DNA of 64,000 bases from assembly GCA_019914945.1 (NCBI GenBank), contig CM034106.1:4526001-4590000 (forward strand). The letters run 5' to 3'. The first letter of the stretch is position 1; each line of letters opens with the position of its first letter. Shown here piece by piece: positions 35,101 through 46,009 of the stretch. The notes below the pieces were generated by a model, which saw only the letters and a list, made by a program, of their open reading frames with translations, ran no database searches and was not told where the DNA came from. This DNA comes from Typha latifolia (Eukaryota; Streptophyta; Magnoliopsida; Poales; Typhaceae). The position numbers and the translations under genes are program-made.

Positions 35101-38100
35101 TCTGGACGGCCGATACCGATCCCAATCCCGATACTGGGAACCTTGGTAGAAATATTCAACACGAGTCCAATGAGTATCCGACGAGTGTCAGTTTCCGACA
35201 AGTGTCGGACACGGACACGGCATGCTATTTGAAGTGTCCGTGTTTCATAGGTTCCTACTCACTCAAAGTATGATGATTTATTTATGAATATCAAACTTTA
35301 GTCTGCTGATTACTTTTTTAACTCCCAGCAAGATTTCAGTATCATTATTGATATTTGTAGATAATTGAAATCTTGGATTAAGAAAATATTTTATAAAAGC
35401 ATTCAAATATCAAAATATTAAAATAAAAGCAAATTAATAAATTAATGCTTATTAGTAGCGTGTAAACTGAATGATCACCAAAACCTACTGAATATATTTT
35501 GTATAAATTCCAATTTATGCAAATGCATGCTAGTTTTCTGTAGAACTTATAGTACTTTCTTATGGAAATTAGGAGACTCATGTAGTTATTAAAGTGAAAC
35601 CACTGATTAGGATAGAAGATTAGATGACATTTTTTATCTGTGCTTCATTAATAGTTTAATACTTTAGTTGACATACCTAAAGATCACATGAAGGAAAGTT
35701 GTGTATTATAAGGAAGAGTTTTGAGATTGTCATCTGAAGAAAACATTGATATCTTCTCAGATTCCATCATAATCTAAAAATATATCTTAAAAGTAGGAAT
35801 TGAGGATTGGGGGTTACATTCATTATTGTTGTTGGCAAGGAAAAGGAGCATTCAAATAATTGTACAAACATCTTCTAGCTTCAAGAAGAAATAGAGAACA
35901 AAAAACAGTCGTTTAATTCCATCATTATTTTCTAAAATCCTAATGATGTAGGAACAACCTGGGAGTCAGACCTAAGGTGGAGGTCTCAATGCACATGTAA
36001 GGCAAAGAAAAATAAATGGGGCTTTTACATGTATACCTTTAAAAAATCCTTAATTTGCTTGTATTCTTCCCTAAAGTTGATATTTGCATGTACACCCCTC
36101 AGAACATATATTTTTTTTTTTGGTAAATTACGAATTGTTTGCCCGTAGTTATGTCTAAAATCAAACTACCCTGAACCAATGAAGCACGAAAACGAACATA
36201 GGATATAGGCACGACACGATACGACAAATCTTGAAAAAACAGGATACAGATAGGATATGACAATAAATAAATTATATATATGTAGTTTACAATACATGTA
36301 AAATTATAAATTGTCATCCTATAATTAAGGATACGTAAAATGCATATGCTATTCATACAATAACCAATAGGTACATAAAGCCACAAAAATATCATAACAT
36401 CATAACCTTTCGTGTAATGGATCGTGCGTCCATTCCCGATCAAGCTCGGATGTAGTGAAGCAGTCCGCGCAGTCGGAGGAGATTATTTTCAAAATATTCT
36501 CTCGTAGTCAGAAAATTACAAAACCAGTGATGATTGTTTCGTATCTTCTTGATCTACGTTTTTGATATTCATGCCCTTCGCAGATTTTGACTGCACCTTG
36601 GGCGAAAATACACAATATTGTGGTGAAGGTGGAGATGACGGGTGATAGTGATGATGGTGATAATGGTGATGGATTTGGTGGCACGTGGTATTGAAGGGAT
36701 AAGAATGAGGGGAGAGAAGTTGGTTGAGATCCCAAGGAGAAGGGAGGATTTGATGGTCGAGGGGGATTAGAGGTAACCAACGACGAGATGACACACGACT
36801 AGGGCTTAAACAAGGAGGGAGAAGAGTTAGGGTAAAGAAGGGAAGAGAATTCAATATTCATTCATAATTATCCCTTAGGTTGCCATCCACATCTTAAGAG
36901 ACCAACTTAACAAGCCAAACTAATAAGTAATAACCCTAGAAATATTGTATTCTCTCCAACCGCATTCGAATAGGGTCGAACGCGCAATTCGCATTCATTG
37001 TCGATGCAAACGTATGCAGGCGGTCACACTTGTGCACTCGAACGGGGTCGAGCACATTCAAACGCACAATTTGCGTTCTCTATCGATGCGAACGTATACA
37101 GGCGTTCGCATGGGGCGTTCAAATGTGACATCCATAATCTTTATTTTCTGAAGAAAACAACTAAAATAAAATAAGAAATAAGATCCATAAGTTGTATCCA
37201 TGCACAAGATAACTCAGTGTGGTCCGAATCACATCATTTCAGCAAAGTAACTTGCTTAGGCATTGCATTTTTTATTCTTAACTAAGCCTTCTCTACAACT
37301 CTTTTCATTTCCATCATATATTGATCATTCACTTTAGGGCAAGTCTTAATTCTGTGTCCAGTTAGTCTCATCAAATATGCTTACTCTATAGTATAATTCC
37401 TTATAAACTTGCTGACAGTAATTACATACCCTAGTAACAATTTTTTAGATTCCAAGTTGAATTTGACTTAAATCCAATACCTAACCCAATATCAACTTGA
37501 TTGCTTACATTTTATCAAGTGTTGTCATGTCGAAGGCTCGTGCCGTGCTGATCCTTTGTCAGCATGGGGCGTGTTGTTCAGCACCCCCTCAGCTTCCTTG
37601 CTTGGCATTGGCACGCATTGGCATGCCTTTGACACACAACTAATTTTATATTAGCGTATTCAAGAGATATTTTTATTTGAATATATGCATTAAAGCCTAC
37701 ATTAGATTCTTTTATTCTTAGGTTATTTTTGTAAATAAAATATTTTTGTAAATATATAGTAAAAATCAATTATAAACATTATTCAACATATAATATAACT
37801 AAATACGTTTGTTAATTGACAATAGTTTCATAATTAAAACCAAAACCTAGTTGTAGAATGACTGGGAGCAAGGATAACCGTGCCATAGGACGGCTTGTGT
37901 TGACCACTGGTTGGCATGGCATGGCACATGTTGCGACACTTAGTGGCCGTGCCACAAGAGGGACAGAAAAAGAGGCGACTTCTCTTCACTCTTTAACATC
38001 GTTGTTGCCATCGTTCGTATTGTAGGAGCTCGTCGATGAAGGCGCTGCTCAACCGATGCAGATACCCTAGCTCTCGAGGAGGAAGAAGACTTTTAAGATC

Positions 38101-41100
38101 TGCAACTTAAGTTTTTATTCACCCATATAAGAGGTTTTCTTCCTCGAGAGCTAGGGTATCCGGGTCGGTCGAGCAACGCCTTCATTGACGAGCTTTGACA
38201 ATGCAAACGACGACGACAATGAAAAACTTGACAATGAGGTTGACGGTGAGTGGATCGCTGCTAGGAGGGGTGTCGTGCGGCATCCCTCGTGTCACGTGTC
38301 GGTATGCCATTGGCATACCCTGTGTCGGTCGCCATGACCATCATTGACCGAGAGGATCAAAGATTTCATTTGTCGGCACCAGAATAACGCGAGAATGGTA
38401 AGTCAAATAATATCGATAATTCTAGAAACTTATTTATTGATAGTATTACTCATTGTAAGTCTTATACTCTTCATATAAGTATGAAGCTTATAATTCTCAT
38501 ATGATGTGATATCCATATTGAACATACACACCATAATCATATGCAGGTTATGGATATGAAGTATAGTAAGAGTGTTTTTTGATGTCTTGCTACTTATAGA
38601 ATCAAGTCTTTTCCTTATATGATTATAATTATGTTGAGTCTGAGATGGTTCATTTCCTATTCTTTTATCTCTAATAAACTCTACCTTATGTTTGTCTATG
38701 TTTGGCTTTGTGGTGTTGATCTTAGGTGACATGTGTAAAGTTTTTCTCATATGTATAAACAATGCTTTTTTGAGAAGGCTGTATAATAGGGATGCATATC
38801 TCATCCTCATTTTCACTAACACTAGTCTCAGATTGAGTCTCATCATTCTATCACCATTGTCATTAGTATCATCATTACATCATTATCACTATTATCATAT
38901 CTAGTCTCATCATCATTAATTAGACCGAAGTCTTCTAACGGATAAACTGGTTTTGAAGATGATCTAGCTCGGCTAGTATGTCCAATACCCAAATGACCAC
39001 CACTAGCTCGGCCTTGTAGAGGTCTTATGGAGTTAATATAATATGTTCCTATATCGATTTTGACCCAATTTGAATGAATTTGACTTATTAATTTTGGATT
39101 TTTTTAAAATTTGGGAGAAATCTAATTTTCTTTTATTCCTATATTTTAGAGAATATTTATCTTGATCTATATAAAATGACCTTTACAAATGATAAATTTA
39201 GCAAAATTGAAGTAGATCTAGTATTTGTAGACCCAAAAAGCCTAAATTAGTTTGTAAAATGCAAAAAAAAAAAATAATAATTTCAGAGAATGAAAGAAGA
39301 AAAATTACATTTTGATGGGATTTAAGGAAGAAATTTTGAATTTATCATGTAGTGCAGCTAAAGAAGACTTTATCAGAATAAGTTTGAAATTGACACAATG
39401 AAACTAGAATTGAAATCGATCGAAATGTTTTGTTTTCTAAATATCGTTGAAACCATGGTTTCCAAAACAGCCAATCCTGATCCCAACTAGAAACTAGTCT
39501 AGTGACTAGTTTCGATTTGAGATGTGACCATTTTTTCGCCGATATGGTTGAAACTAATTTTTTTCAAAGATTCAAGTTGAATCTAAAATAGATCTGACTT
39601 AAGGAGACATTAGTAATTGATGTCCCCAACTCTTTTTTTTTTTCATATTTTCAGTTTTTACCCTCTATCTCTCATAAATACTCTCCTCCTACCCCTCACA
39701 CTTCACTGAGTTCATACGGCAGCCGATTCGGTAAGCTCGTCCAGCTACTTTGTACTATGTGAACTCGGGTGAGTGTTTCTTTTTCATTTTGTTTTCTCTT
39801 TCTCATTCACTCTTTTAACTCCTCTTTTCTTATTGGTGCAAAACAATAATGAAGAGAAAAAACTCTCTTCATCTTACTTTTACAATAGTAATTTATGAGC
39901 ATAGAAATTTATCAAATTTAGCTCAAAATTTATTATGGTTTTGAGTTGATTTTTATTAATAGTTTTTAGGCTTTATACACGATTAATCTTAATTTTCTTA
40001 CTTTTTCTCTAAATTTTTAGAAATTTTCATACATTATTAAATAATATTTAAAATTTTACGTAATTAAAAAAGTTTAATCTGATATGGGTAGCCAATACGA
40101 CCAATATAAACAATATGGTCGATATGTATCGTTTTTTCTAGTAGTAGATTCTGATCCTAATACCGAGTTTCGGAACCTTAGTTGAAACCAAAATTAAAAT
40201 CAAAACCTCGAACCATAGATTTTAGATAAGAACTCGAGATGATCTATCACGCAAGGAAGTAGAGTTTAGAATGACAAGTTTCTCATTACCTAGATAAATT
40301 CTTTTAATGGAATGTAGAAGTTTTGATGCAGGACCATAAGGACTGAGTCAAATTTTGAAGTACAGAGTCATCAATTGGTTTTTGGTGTATTATTTGTGTC
40401 AATCAACTCAAGTAAAACTATTTTAGTCTATTTTTTTCCTTCAATTTTTCAATATTTATTTGGGTTACTGTAATCTGTTTTCCTAACTTCTATAATTGGG
40501 TCTTAGTTGGGCTCAATTTAAGGAATTTTGTGTTAATAAAATATTAGATTGTTAGGTTTTACTTGTAGCTATATTGTAAGGTCTATTTTTACATAATTAA
40601 ACAAGGAATTTGTGTCTTAAGGATTTTTCATCTGCCACTTTGTAAAAAGGGGACGGGGATGGAAGTCTATTTGTGACTATGTCTATGGTTTTATTTGCAA
40701 TAAACAAAGAAAAGAGGCTTTCATCTTCTTCCTTCGCATGAAGCATCTATTGTTATGTTTGGAGTGGTTCCAGATTTTCTGGTGTCTGATAGCTATCTGC
40801 TTTCTCTAATCCCCATTCAAATTGGTTAAGTCCATTGGATCTTTCACAATAAAAGCTTTTAAAATTGGCCTTGGGATGCCAAGGCCTTCAAACAATATTT
40901 TCCAAAACCATCAAAATCCCATAATTTAGACCACCTATTATTCTCTTCTGCTGCTTTAATAGCTTAGGAACTACTGATGGGGTTATGCAGTGATTATACT
41001 GATCAGTGGTAGAAATCCAATGCTGGTTGGCACAACTATCTGCGGTGGAGACAGTGGAATCATGACTAAGTCATTTTTGATTTAGGGTGCTTCTCAACAG

Positions 41101-42486
41101 TTACATGCTTCACTAAACAAATCTTATTTTATCTTAAGCAAGGAGAGATCTACATTTCCTACAAAGGGACATTGATCAATCACTCACTTGCATTTTTTTT
41201 CTTCCCTTATAGTTGGATATAGTTCTACAATTCCTTGTTAAATGCTTCATTATTCTATTAATCTTTTCTTTTTCTTTGAATGAATAAGTTAAAGTTAATT
41301 GACATATTATCTCTGCTATGTTTTGAAGTATTGGCCCATATTGATTCATATTTGGTATTGTCTATTACTGATCCAAAACAGGGTTGAAGTAGGGTTTCCT
41401 TTGCTTTCGACCTAGTATTGGCTGTTTCAATTGCAGTACTAGTTGTAGACACAATTTTAGTTTTTTGTAATGTGCGCTACATGCTGGTCAGATCATAAGT
41501 TGGATATAACCTTAATCCAACTTGCAATGTCAATTATTAATGTTCGGACCGCCCAATTTTACTTTACCTCTTTTTTTTCTCTTTTTGTTCTTCTCTCCTT
41601 TGGCGACCTATGGTTGACTCAATCAATCCTTAGATAGATCAGGCATGGTGAAGTTCTACCCAAAGTTCGATATTGTTCTTCCTAGAAATTAATTTCAAAA
41701 TCCCGTTCCAACCCTTCTAAACCCTTCTACATGACTTTCTTTTATAGAGAAATTATTTCTCTATTTAGAAGCTTTATTGACATGAGGTTGTGAAAGTTGT
41801 TATTGTCGCTTTTGTGCTAAATAGATCTTAGTTGACAAGCCTTCTAGCCTAATTTTTACCTTTTAGGGATCTAACTTTTATCTGCTAACTACCTGTCTGT
41901 TGTTTACGCTGTGCAGAGCATTAGGAAGTCTGAATGCCCGAAAGAGCTTGAGCCAGCCGGTAGGAGGTCAGCTGTTAGTGTCAATCTCATTCGGAGGGAA
42001 GAAAATTACCCTGTGGGTATCCTTTTCTAAATTTGCCCACCTGTTTCCCCATGCTAAGTAATGCCTCACGATCATATCATCATTCTGTTCTTTCTTATCC
42101 AGGAACCAGTGAGGCGCAGCAGTCCATTTCAGGGTGTAGGAAGAACTCTTGGAAGTGGATCTCTCGAAACCTCCATTCATGAGCCAGTTGTTTCAGTTGC
42201 AGCCTCAAGCACTCTTCCTTCCCCAAACATTGGCCTTTCAGTGGATGCTTCTTTGCCATCTACCTCTATTCAGTTAAGGTTGGCTGATGGCACTCGAATG
42301 ATAGTACGTTTCAATGCGCACCATACAATAGGTGATATACGGTCATTTATTGATGCATCGAGGCCTGGAGCAGCAAGAACTTACCGTCTACAAACTGTTG
42401 GTTTCCCCCCCAAGGAGCTTGATGATGTTTCCAGGACAATTGAGGAAGAAGGGCTAGCTAACTCGGTTGTCATTCAGAAACTGTAG
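25658..42486 (+). CDS. plant UBX domain-containing protein (p97/CDC48 cofactor, PUX3/4/5-like), 4 exons
   Basis: Joined exons 25658-26103, 28486-28774, 41917-42012 and 42103-42486 give one frame of 404 residues with all introns GT-AG. Domain order is UBA-like (about 8-48), an acidic run (71-80), a SEP domain (about 211-280), an SHP box FQGVGRTLG at 286-294 (matching FxGxGxxLG), and a C-terminal UBX domain (about 328-404). This is the p47/NSFL1C architecture. Members bind the hexameric ATPase p97/CDC48, through the SHP box and UBX, and ubiquitin through UBA, to adapt it to particular substrates in the cytosol and nucleus. The length is near that of the larger plant homologues. The start is the first ATG before the conserved N-terminus. 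Exon 1 is GC-rich and the rest is not. Intron 3 is about 13.1 kb and full of transposons, so whether full-length transcripts are still made is unknown, though the ORF is clean. Confidence 0.92.
26104..28485 (+). other. PUX intron 1 (2.4 kb)
   Basis: AT-rich, with GT at 26104 and a TTTTCTAG acceptor ending at 28485. I see no element end or gene inside. Confidence 0.8.
28486..28774 (+). CDS. PUX exon 2: linker and first part of SEP domain
   Basis: Begins [20 protein letters not shown], the motif that follows YYTGGEK in this family, then the SEP start [19 protein letters not shown]. The exon ends ASFLE|GTAATT in phase 0. The SEP fold supports trimerisation and target binding in p47-type cofactors. 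Confidence 0.93.
29342..30889 (-). mobile_element. hAT copy 2 (minus strand), 3' half
   Basis: Left end CAAGGTTTGAATAATCGAG is a decayed version of the terminal repeat of the complete copy at 31487-35145. Its reverse complement follows that copy from its terminal repeat back through the tyrosine-rich tail, the dimerisation region and the ATTCAATTAAATAATTT intron-like block. The element is interrupted at 30897 by another insertion and continues at 35259. It retains about 260 bp (about 30620-30889) that copy 1 lacks at the corresponding place. Confidence 0.82.
30890..30897. repeat. target-site duplication (left), short hAT-like element
   Basis: GTTCCTAC, repeated exactly at 35251-35258. Confidence 0.85.
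31479..31486. repeat. target-site duplication (left), hAT copy 1
   Basis: GTAGAAAT, repeated exactly at 35146-35153. Confidence 0.88.
31487..35145 (+). mobile_element. hAT transposon copy 1, structurally complete, 3659 bp
   Basis: Terminal repeats CAAGGTTCCCAG at both ends (perfect over 12 bp; related for about 35 bp through CGATCCCGATC), with an 8-bp target duplication GTAGAAAT. The interior encodes a BED finger, DUF659 and hAT dimerisation regions, but frameshifts and stops break the frame. It has both ends needed in cis but could not make its own transposase as it stands. Confidence 0.92.
31984..34923 (+). pseudogene. hAT transposase (BED finger, DUF659, hAT C-terminal dimerisation), broken
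   Basis: Reading across frame changes: a BED-type finger ([20 protein letters not shown], about 32066-32134), an acidic linker (32240-32410), and DUF659 with [15 protein letters not shown] (about 32830), [16 protein letters not shown] and [16 protein letters not shown], the RNase H-like catalytic core. A TAG at 33194-33196 splits the core before [21 protein letters not shown] probable intron (about 33655-33757) follows. The C-terminal frame 34037-34780 holds [13 protein letters not shown] and [20 protein letters not shown], the hAT dimerisation signature, then a Tyr/Ser/Gln-rich tail. Copy 2 has an extra 260 bp near 33885 that is absent here, so this copy also seems internally deleted. Confidence 0.88.
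35259..35425 (-). mobile_element. hAT copy 2 continued, 5'-truncated
   Basis: The reverse complement (TTTTCTTAATCCAAGATTTC, then GAAATCTTGCTGGGAGTTA) matches copy 1 at about 33765-33870, so copy 2 resumes after the nested pair. Recognisable homology fades near 35425. No second terminal repeat was found. Confidence 0.75.
36178..36412. mobile_element. partial second copy of the short hAT-like element
   Basis: CAATGAAGCACGAAAACGAA, then CGACACGATACGACAAATCTTG and AAAAAACAGGATAC follow the left arm of the 30898 element closely. The right end is replaced by an LTR-like sequence at about 36413. Confidence 0.72.
36413..37200 (-). repeat. family C-like solo LTR (minus orientation)
   Basis: Collinear with the family C LTRs in reverse: GTAGTCAGAAAATTACAAAACC near the left end, a CATCACC/GGTGATGG-rich part, the TTGCCATCCACAT block, then TTCGAA-type repeats at 36960-37125 and an end GTTGTATCCA (complement TGGATACAAC). 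Exact left end and target duplication are uncertain. No coding internal region is attached. Confidence 0.68.
37999..38222. repeat. long imperfect hairpin (inverted repeat) in PUX intron 3
   Basis: Arms of about 90 bp at about 37999-38090 and 38131-38222 around a loop of about 40 bp. The core pairs GATACCCTAGCTCTCGAGGA with its exact complement. Outer parts pair with scattered mismatches (GCTCGTCGATGAAGGCG with CGCCTTCATTGACGAGC). Within 37505-38350 the flanks hold GGCACG/TTGGCAT repeats that may be part of the same structure. It could be a foldback element or a captured gene piece copied in inverted orientation. Confidence 0.75.
39454..40180 (+). mobile_element. hAT copy 3, deletion derivative (727 bp)
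   Basis: Ends CATGGTTTCC and TAAGGTTCC (complement of the right end), related to the CAAGGTTCCCAG repeat of copy 1. The 8-bp duplication GTTGAAAC is perfect (39446-39453 and 40181-40188). Internal matches to copy 1 on both sides include GACATTAGTAATTGATGTC near the left and TTAAATAATATTTAAAATTTTA near the right. All transposase sequence is gone, so it is a non-autonomous relative. Confidence 0.87.
41917..42012 (+). CDS. PUX exon 3: second part of SEP domain
   Basis: 32 codons: [17 protein letters not shown] then [15 protein letters not shown], the conserved second half of the SEP domain. Acceptor TGTGCAG, donor CCT|GTGGGT, both phase 0. Confidence 0.93.
42103..42486 (+). CDS. PUX exon 4: SHP box and UBX domain
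   Basis: Residues 278-404. After EPVRRSSP comes the SHP box FQGVGRTLG (p97 N-domain binding), a serine-rich linker, then the UBX beta-grasp fold starting [20 protein letters not shown]. The loop GFPPKEL corresponds to the S3-S4 loop that inserts into p97. The protein ends SVVIQKL, as expected for a C-terminal UBX. Confidence 0.94.
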   Translation, partial: EPVRRSSPFQGVGRTLGSGSLETSIHEPVVSVAASSTLPSPNIGLSVDASLPSTSIQLRLADGTRMIVRFNAHHTIGDIRSFIDASRPGAARTYRLQTVGFPPKELDDVSRTIEEEGLANSVVIQKL

Positions 42487-43060
42487 CTTTATAAACTAAT
42501 TGCTCACTGATACTAAATGATAGTCAAACTGAAGTATTTGCTCAAATTTTTCTGATAATTAATTGTCAACATTGATACTTGCAGACTCTTGATGTCTAAA
42601 GAGCAAATTATGTGAATGATTTTCTTCTTTGTTTTCAGAAGAAGAGGGATAATATCAGTATAAGTTATTCTATTGTTTAGTTGAATGCTACGATAAAGAA
42701 TAATAATTATATTTGATGTGATATAAAATTGATATTAAAATAATGAAAAATGGTAAATTTGTATTGAGAATTAGTGATATTTTAAAATAAATGATAAAAA
42801 TGATGTAAAGTACTAGTAGTAATTATCTATTGTCTAAACTAGAGGCAAAATGATAATTTTGAGTTATTGTTAAATTGATTATTAAAAGTTGTATAAAATA
42901 AGAGGAGAGACAATGATGAATTAGTAGTTGTTTGGTTACTATATTAGAATAAGGAGGTTTATTTTAGAAAAAAAAATAATTTCTATTTCACAAGTGAATT
43001 AGGGCTTCAAGAATAGAATAGAGAATATCTAAATTAAGGTATGCGGCATTATCTCAATGC
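42487..43060. other. PUX 3' flank, AT-rich
   Basis: 3' untranslated and intergenic AT-rich DNA. No distinct poly(A) signal or gene can be singled out. Confidence 0.45.
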
Positions 43061-43567
43061 TAGGGCTACTAAAAAAAGCTAGTGAGGCTTGTGGGCTCTA
43101 CTTGTTTATAGCTTAGCTTGAGCTCTAAATGAGCTTACCTGAGTAGAGCTAATCTTTTAGGCTTGAAAATATAATTGAGCCGAGCCAAGCCGAGCTGAAA
43201 ATATAATCAAGCCGAGTTGAGCCGGCATTGACTTGCTCGAGCTTGGCTTGATTAGGCTTGATACTATACATAAATCCAAGTTAGATGAATGCATTATAAT
43301 ATATTCACATGAGTGATTATAATTTTTATGTTAATTATTTATTGTAATCCTGTATTACTATATGCACTAATTTTATCTTTTAGAAATTATAATTTTTAAT
43401 TATTTCCCTTTTAGAATTTGTTTTATTATGTTCAGCTCAATAAGCTCATTAAGCCCATTGAACTATCGGTCGAATTGAACTTCAGCGGGGAAAATCTAGC
43501 TTTCGAGTCTGAGTCGAGCAGAGCTGATCCCAACTTGCTTAAGTTCCGCTCGTTTACACCCCTATTA
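43061..43567. mobile_element. short hAT-type element (MITE) with 8-bp target duplication
   Basis: Starts TAGGGCTACT and ends GTTTACACCCCTATTA (complement TAGGGGTGTAAAC), the ends of a common plant hAT-MITE class. It is flanked by CTCAATGC at 43053-43060 and 43568-43575. The inside has many AGCTCGAGC/GAGCCGAGC-like subterminal motifs. No coding capacity. Confidence 0.75.
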
Positions 43568-44291
43568 CTCAATGCTCTCCATCAATCTTTGTAGAATTAT
43601 TCTTGCTTTCATCACCTTGAATGAATATTAGAGCATGATGTCCTTCCATGCTAAAAACCTTATGGACACACTAACTCAAACTAAGGACTGTTGCATTTTT
43701 TATAGTACCGTCATTGATACTTGAAGTAGCTCGTAAGTGAAACTTATTTGATCCATCTTTTTTTGCTGCGTCATCAAAAGGCTATTCACATGGCTTCAAA
43801 AGAATACTGAATCTGAAACAAGTTCCTTATTTCACCAGGTGCTTTATCTTTAATACTAATCTCACCACCCATCAGATGAACCTACAAAGGGATTCATATA
43901 ATAAATATTGTGAGGAAGAAATAATATTGGTGCAAAAAAGGCCAAAACAGTAGAACTATTAATCAAACTTAACTGAGTGTTTAAATTGAACACTTCATAT
44001 AGACTGGACAATTAATTCCAAGTCCTAATCTAGTTCCTTCACGTCCTGTTCATGATTCTTTGAACTGAATATAATTCTTAAAAAACAAAAAGCTCTCTTC
44101 TCCTTTGGGATACCCGGGCCTATGTCATCTACTTCAAAAACAAATTCATTAATAATATTCAGAATAACACAAAAGCAGTAAATTTGACCTATCAAAAACT
44201 CATATTATTAGTATGGAAATAAGGAAAGAATTATCACGTAGAAGGTCTAAAGTCTTAAAAAATGAAGAGAAATAATAAATCAACACTAATA

Positions 44292-44852
44292 AAGAGTGCG
44301 GTTGGCAAAATAATCGAGTTACTCTAGCTCAGCTCGGGCTTGGCTTGAGTTAGGTTTGATTTAGGCTTGACTCTAGTATAAGCAAGTCGAGACTAAATAG
44401 CTAATTTGAGCTAGAAATTAATTTTAAATTAAGTACAAGCTAGCTCGCTAAAACCCCACTCAATAGGGCTCGATTTAATATTTATATTAATATATTATAC
44501 TATGTATAGTTTGAAACTATTAGATCTTGATCTAATGGTTCAAATATATTATTCCAATCTATCTCTTAGGCTCTTTCTTTTCCTAAGGTTTGGATCAAGC
44601 CTTATGAAATTTAAGCTTAAATCAAGCTTGAGTCAACCAGCATAATTAAGTCTTCGATTCAATTAGGCTTGAATTTGATATTATATTGATTGGCTCGTCT
44701 AAAGCTCTAGCTTGGCTCAAGAATCAGGCTCGGATTGAATTTGATCGTGCTGAGCTTGAACACCATATTGAGGCTTTTAATTAATTTCAAGACAAGCTTG
44801 ATCATACCTAGGCTCAATCATGTTCAATTCATTTACACCGCTAATAATGACC
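44292..44852. mobile_element. second short hAT-like element
   Basis: Same style of GCTCGAGCTTGGCTTG-type internal motifs, and a right end TTTACACCGCTA. The left end (GAGTGCGGTTGG) is degenerate. The flanks share CTAATAA, but a full 8-bp duplication is not clear. Confidence 0.55.
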
Positions 44853-46009
44853 TCACAGTAATTGAGCTAATTACTTAGTATAACACAATTATATGATTAG
44901 ATAAGATGTAATAAATACATGGAACATGACTTAATATTTAATATTAATTACCTGAATTAGTAATTAAGCAAGAATTATGTTAGATTATTTTTGGCAAATA
45001 AATAAACAAAAAATTTTACCATAAATGTAATTAGAATATTTTGTGAAGAGCATGATAATGGAGATTTAAAATATAAAAACGCAACTGATAGTATAGGGGT
45101 TTGAACGGCCAATCTAATGTTCGAACATTTTTAACAAGACGAAGGGGTTGTAGGGCATTCGAATGATGTATCAAGAATTCAAATAGTTTTGACAAAGGCG
45201 CATAAAACATTTTAGTATCTTTGAATGACCCCTTCAGCATTCGAATGATTTTAATAGAGGAGCATAAGACATCTCAAGGCATTTGAATGGCCCCTAGGGC
45301 ATTCAAATGGTTTTGATAGAGGTACAGAAAACATTCCAAGCACTCGAACAACTTTTTGTGCATTCAAACGCCTGAGCCGGAGATGACTTATATGTATATG
45401 ATTTAAAGTGATTTTCTAGTTGTTATTCTCTCACATATATAAGTCATTAAACCCTAGTTTGGGGAAATTGACAAGAGAACATATATTGAAGCCCTTGAGG
45501 AGAGATTGTGGGGGGTTCTTTGGTGATTCGAGAAAAATTAAAGATTCGAGCTTCTTCTGAGATATCCTGATCATTGCTACTATATCCATATTTGAAACAA
45601 GTAACTATCGATGGGCCTGAAACAGTTTACTTTGTTGTCGAGGGTCACTAAGATTAGTTTATTAACCACGAGAAGTAATCCATCATGAGATTTAGCTAGC
45701 AAGAGATCTTTAAATATATATGTGGGATTCAACGGATTGTCCGTAAGCGATTCTTATAACTTCTATATTATTCTAGTGGTTGATTTGATCTTAGTGAAAA
45801 GGATATTTGGTTTTACCCAGGCTTGAGTTCTTCCACATAAATCTAGTGGTGTTCGTATTTCTTTTTAATTTCTAATTATTTACTTAGAATTAAGTTTTTC
45901 TACAGAATGTTATTTTATCCAAATTAGGGTTAGCCTAAGTTATTTCAGTTGATACAAAGTAGGTCTCTCTTACTTTAAAGAAAGATATACTAGGAAAGAC
46001 ATTTTCCAA

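Larger units (their letters stand above)
30898..35250. mobile_element. short hAT-like non-autonomous element hosting a complete hAT
   Basis: Left end CTAAGAAGCACAAACA and right end complement CTATGAAACACGGACA form imperfect terminal repeats, and the 8-bp flank GTTCCTAC is perfect. Its own sequence is about 0.69 kb (30898-31478 and 35154-35250), rich in ACACGGACACG-type subterminal repeats. The rest is the hAT at 31487-35145 and its target duplication. It carries no coding region of its own. A second, partial copy is at 36178-36412. Confidence 0.85.
28775..41916 (+). other. PUX intron 3, 13.1 kb, transposon-filled
   Basis: Phase-0 intron from GTAATTTT to TGTGCAG that splits the SEP domain. 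It contains three copies of one hAT family, a short hAT-like element plus a second partial copy, a solo LTR-like sequence and a long hairpin, all described separately. The stretches 37201-37995, 38225-39445 and 40190-41916 hold no feature I can name. Confidence 0.88.
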
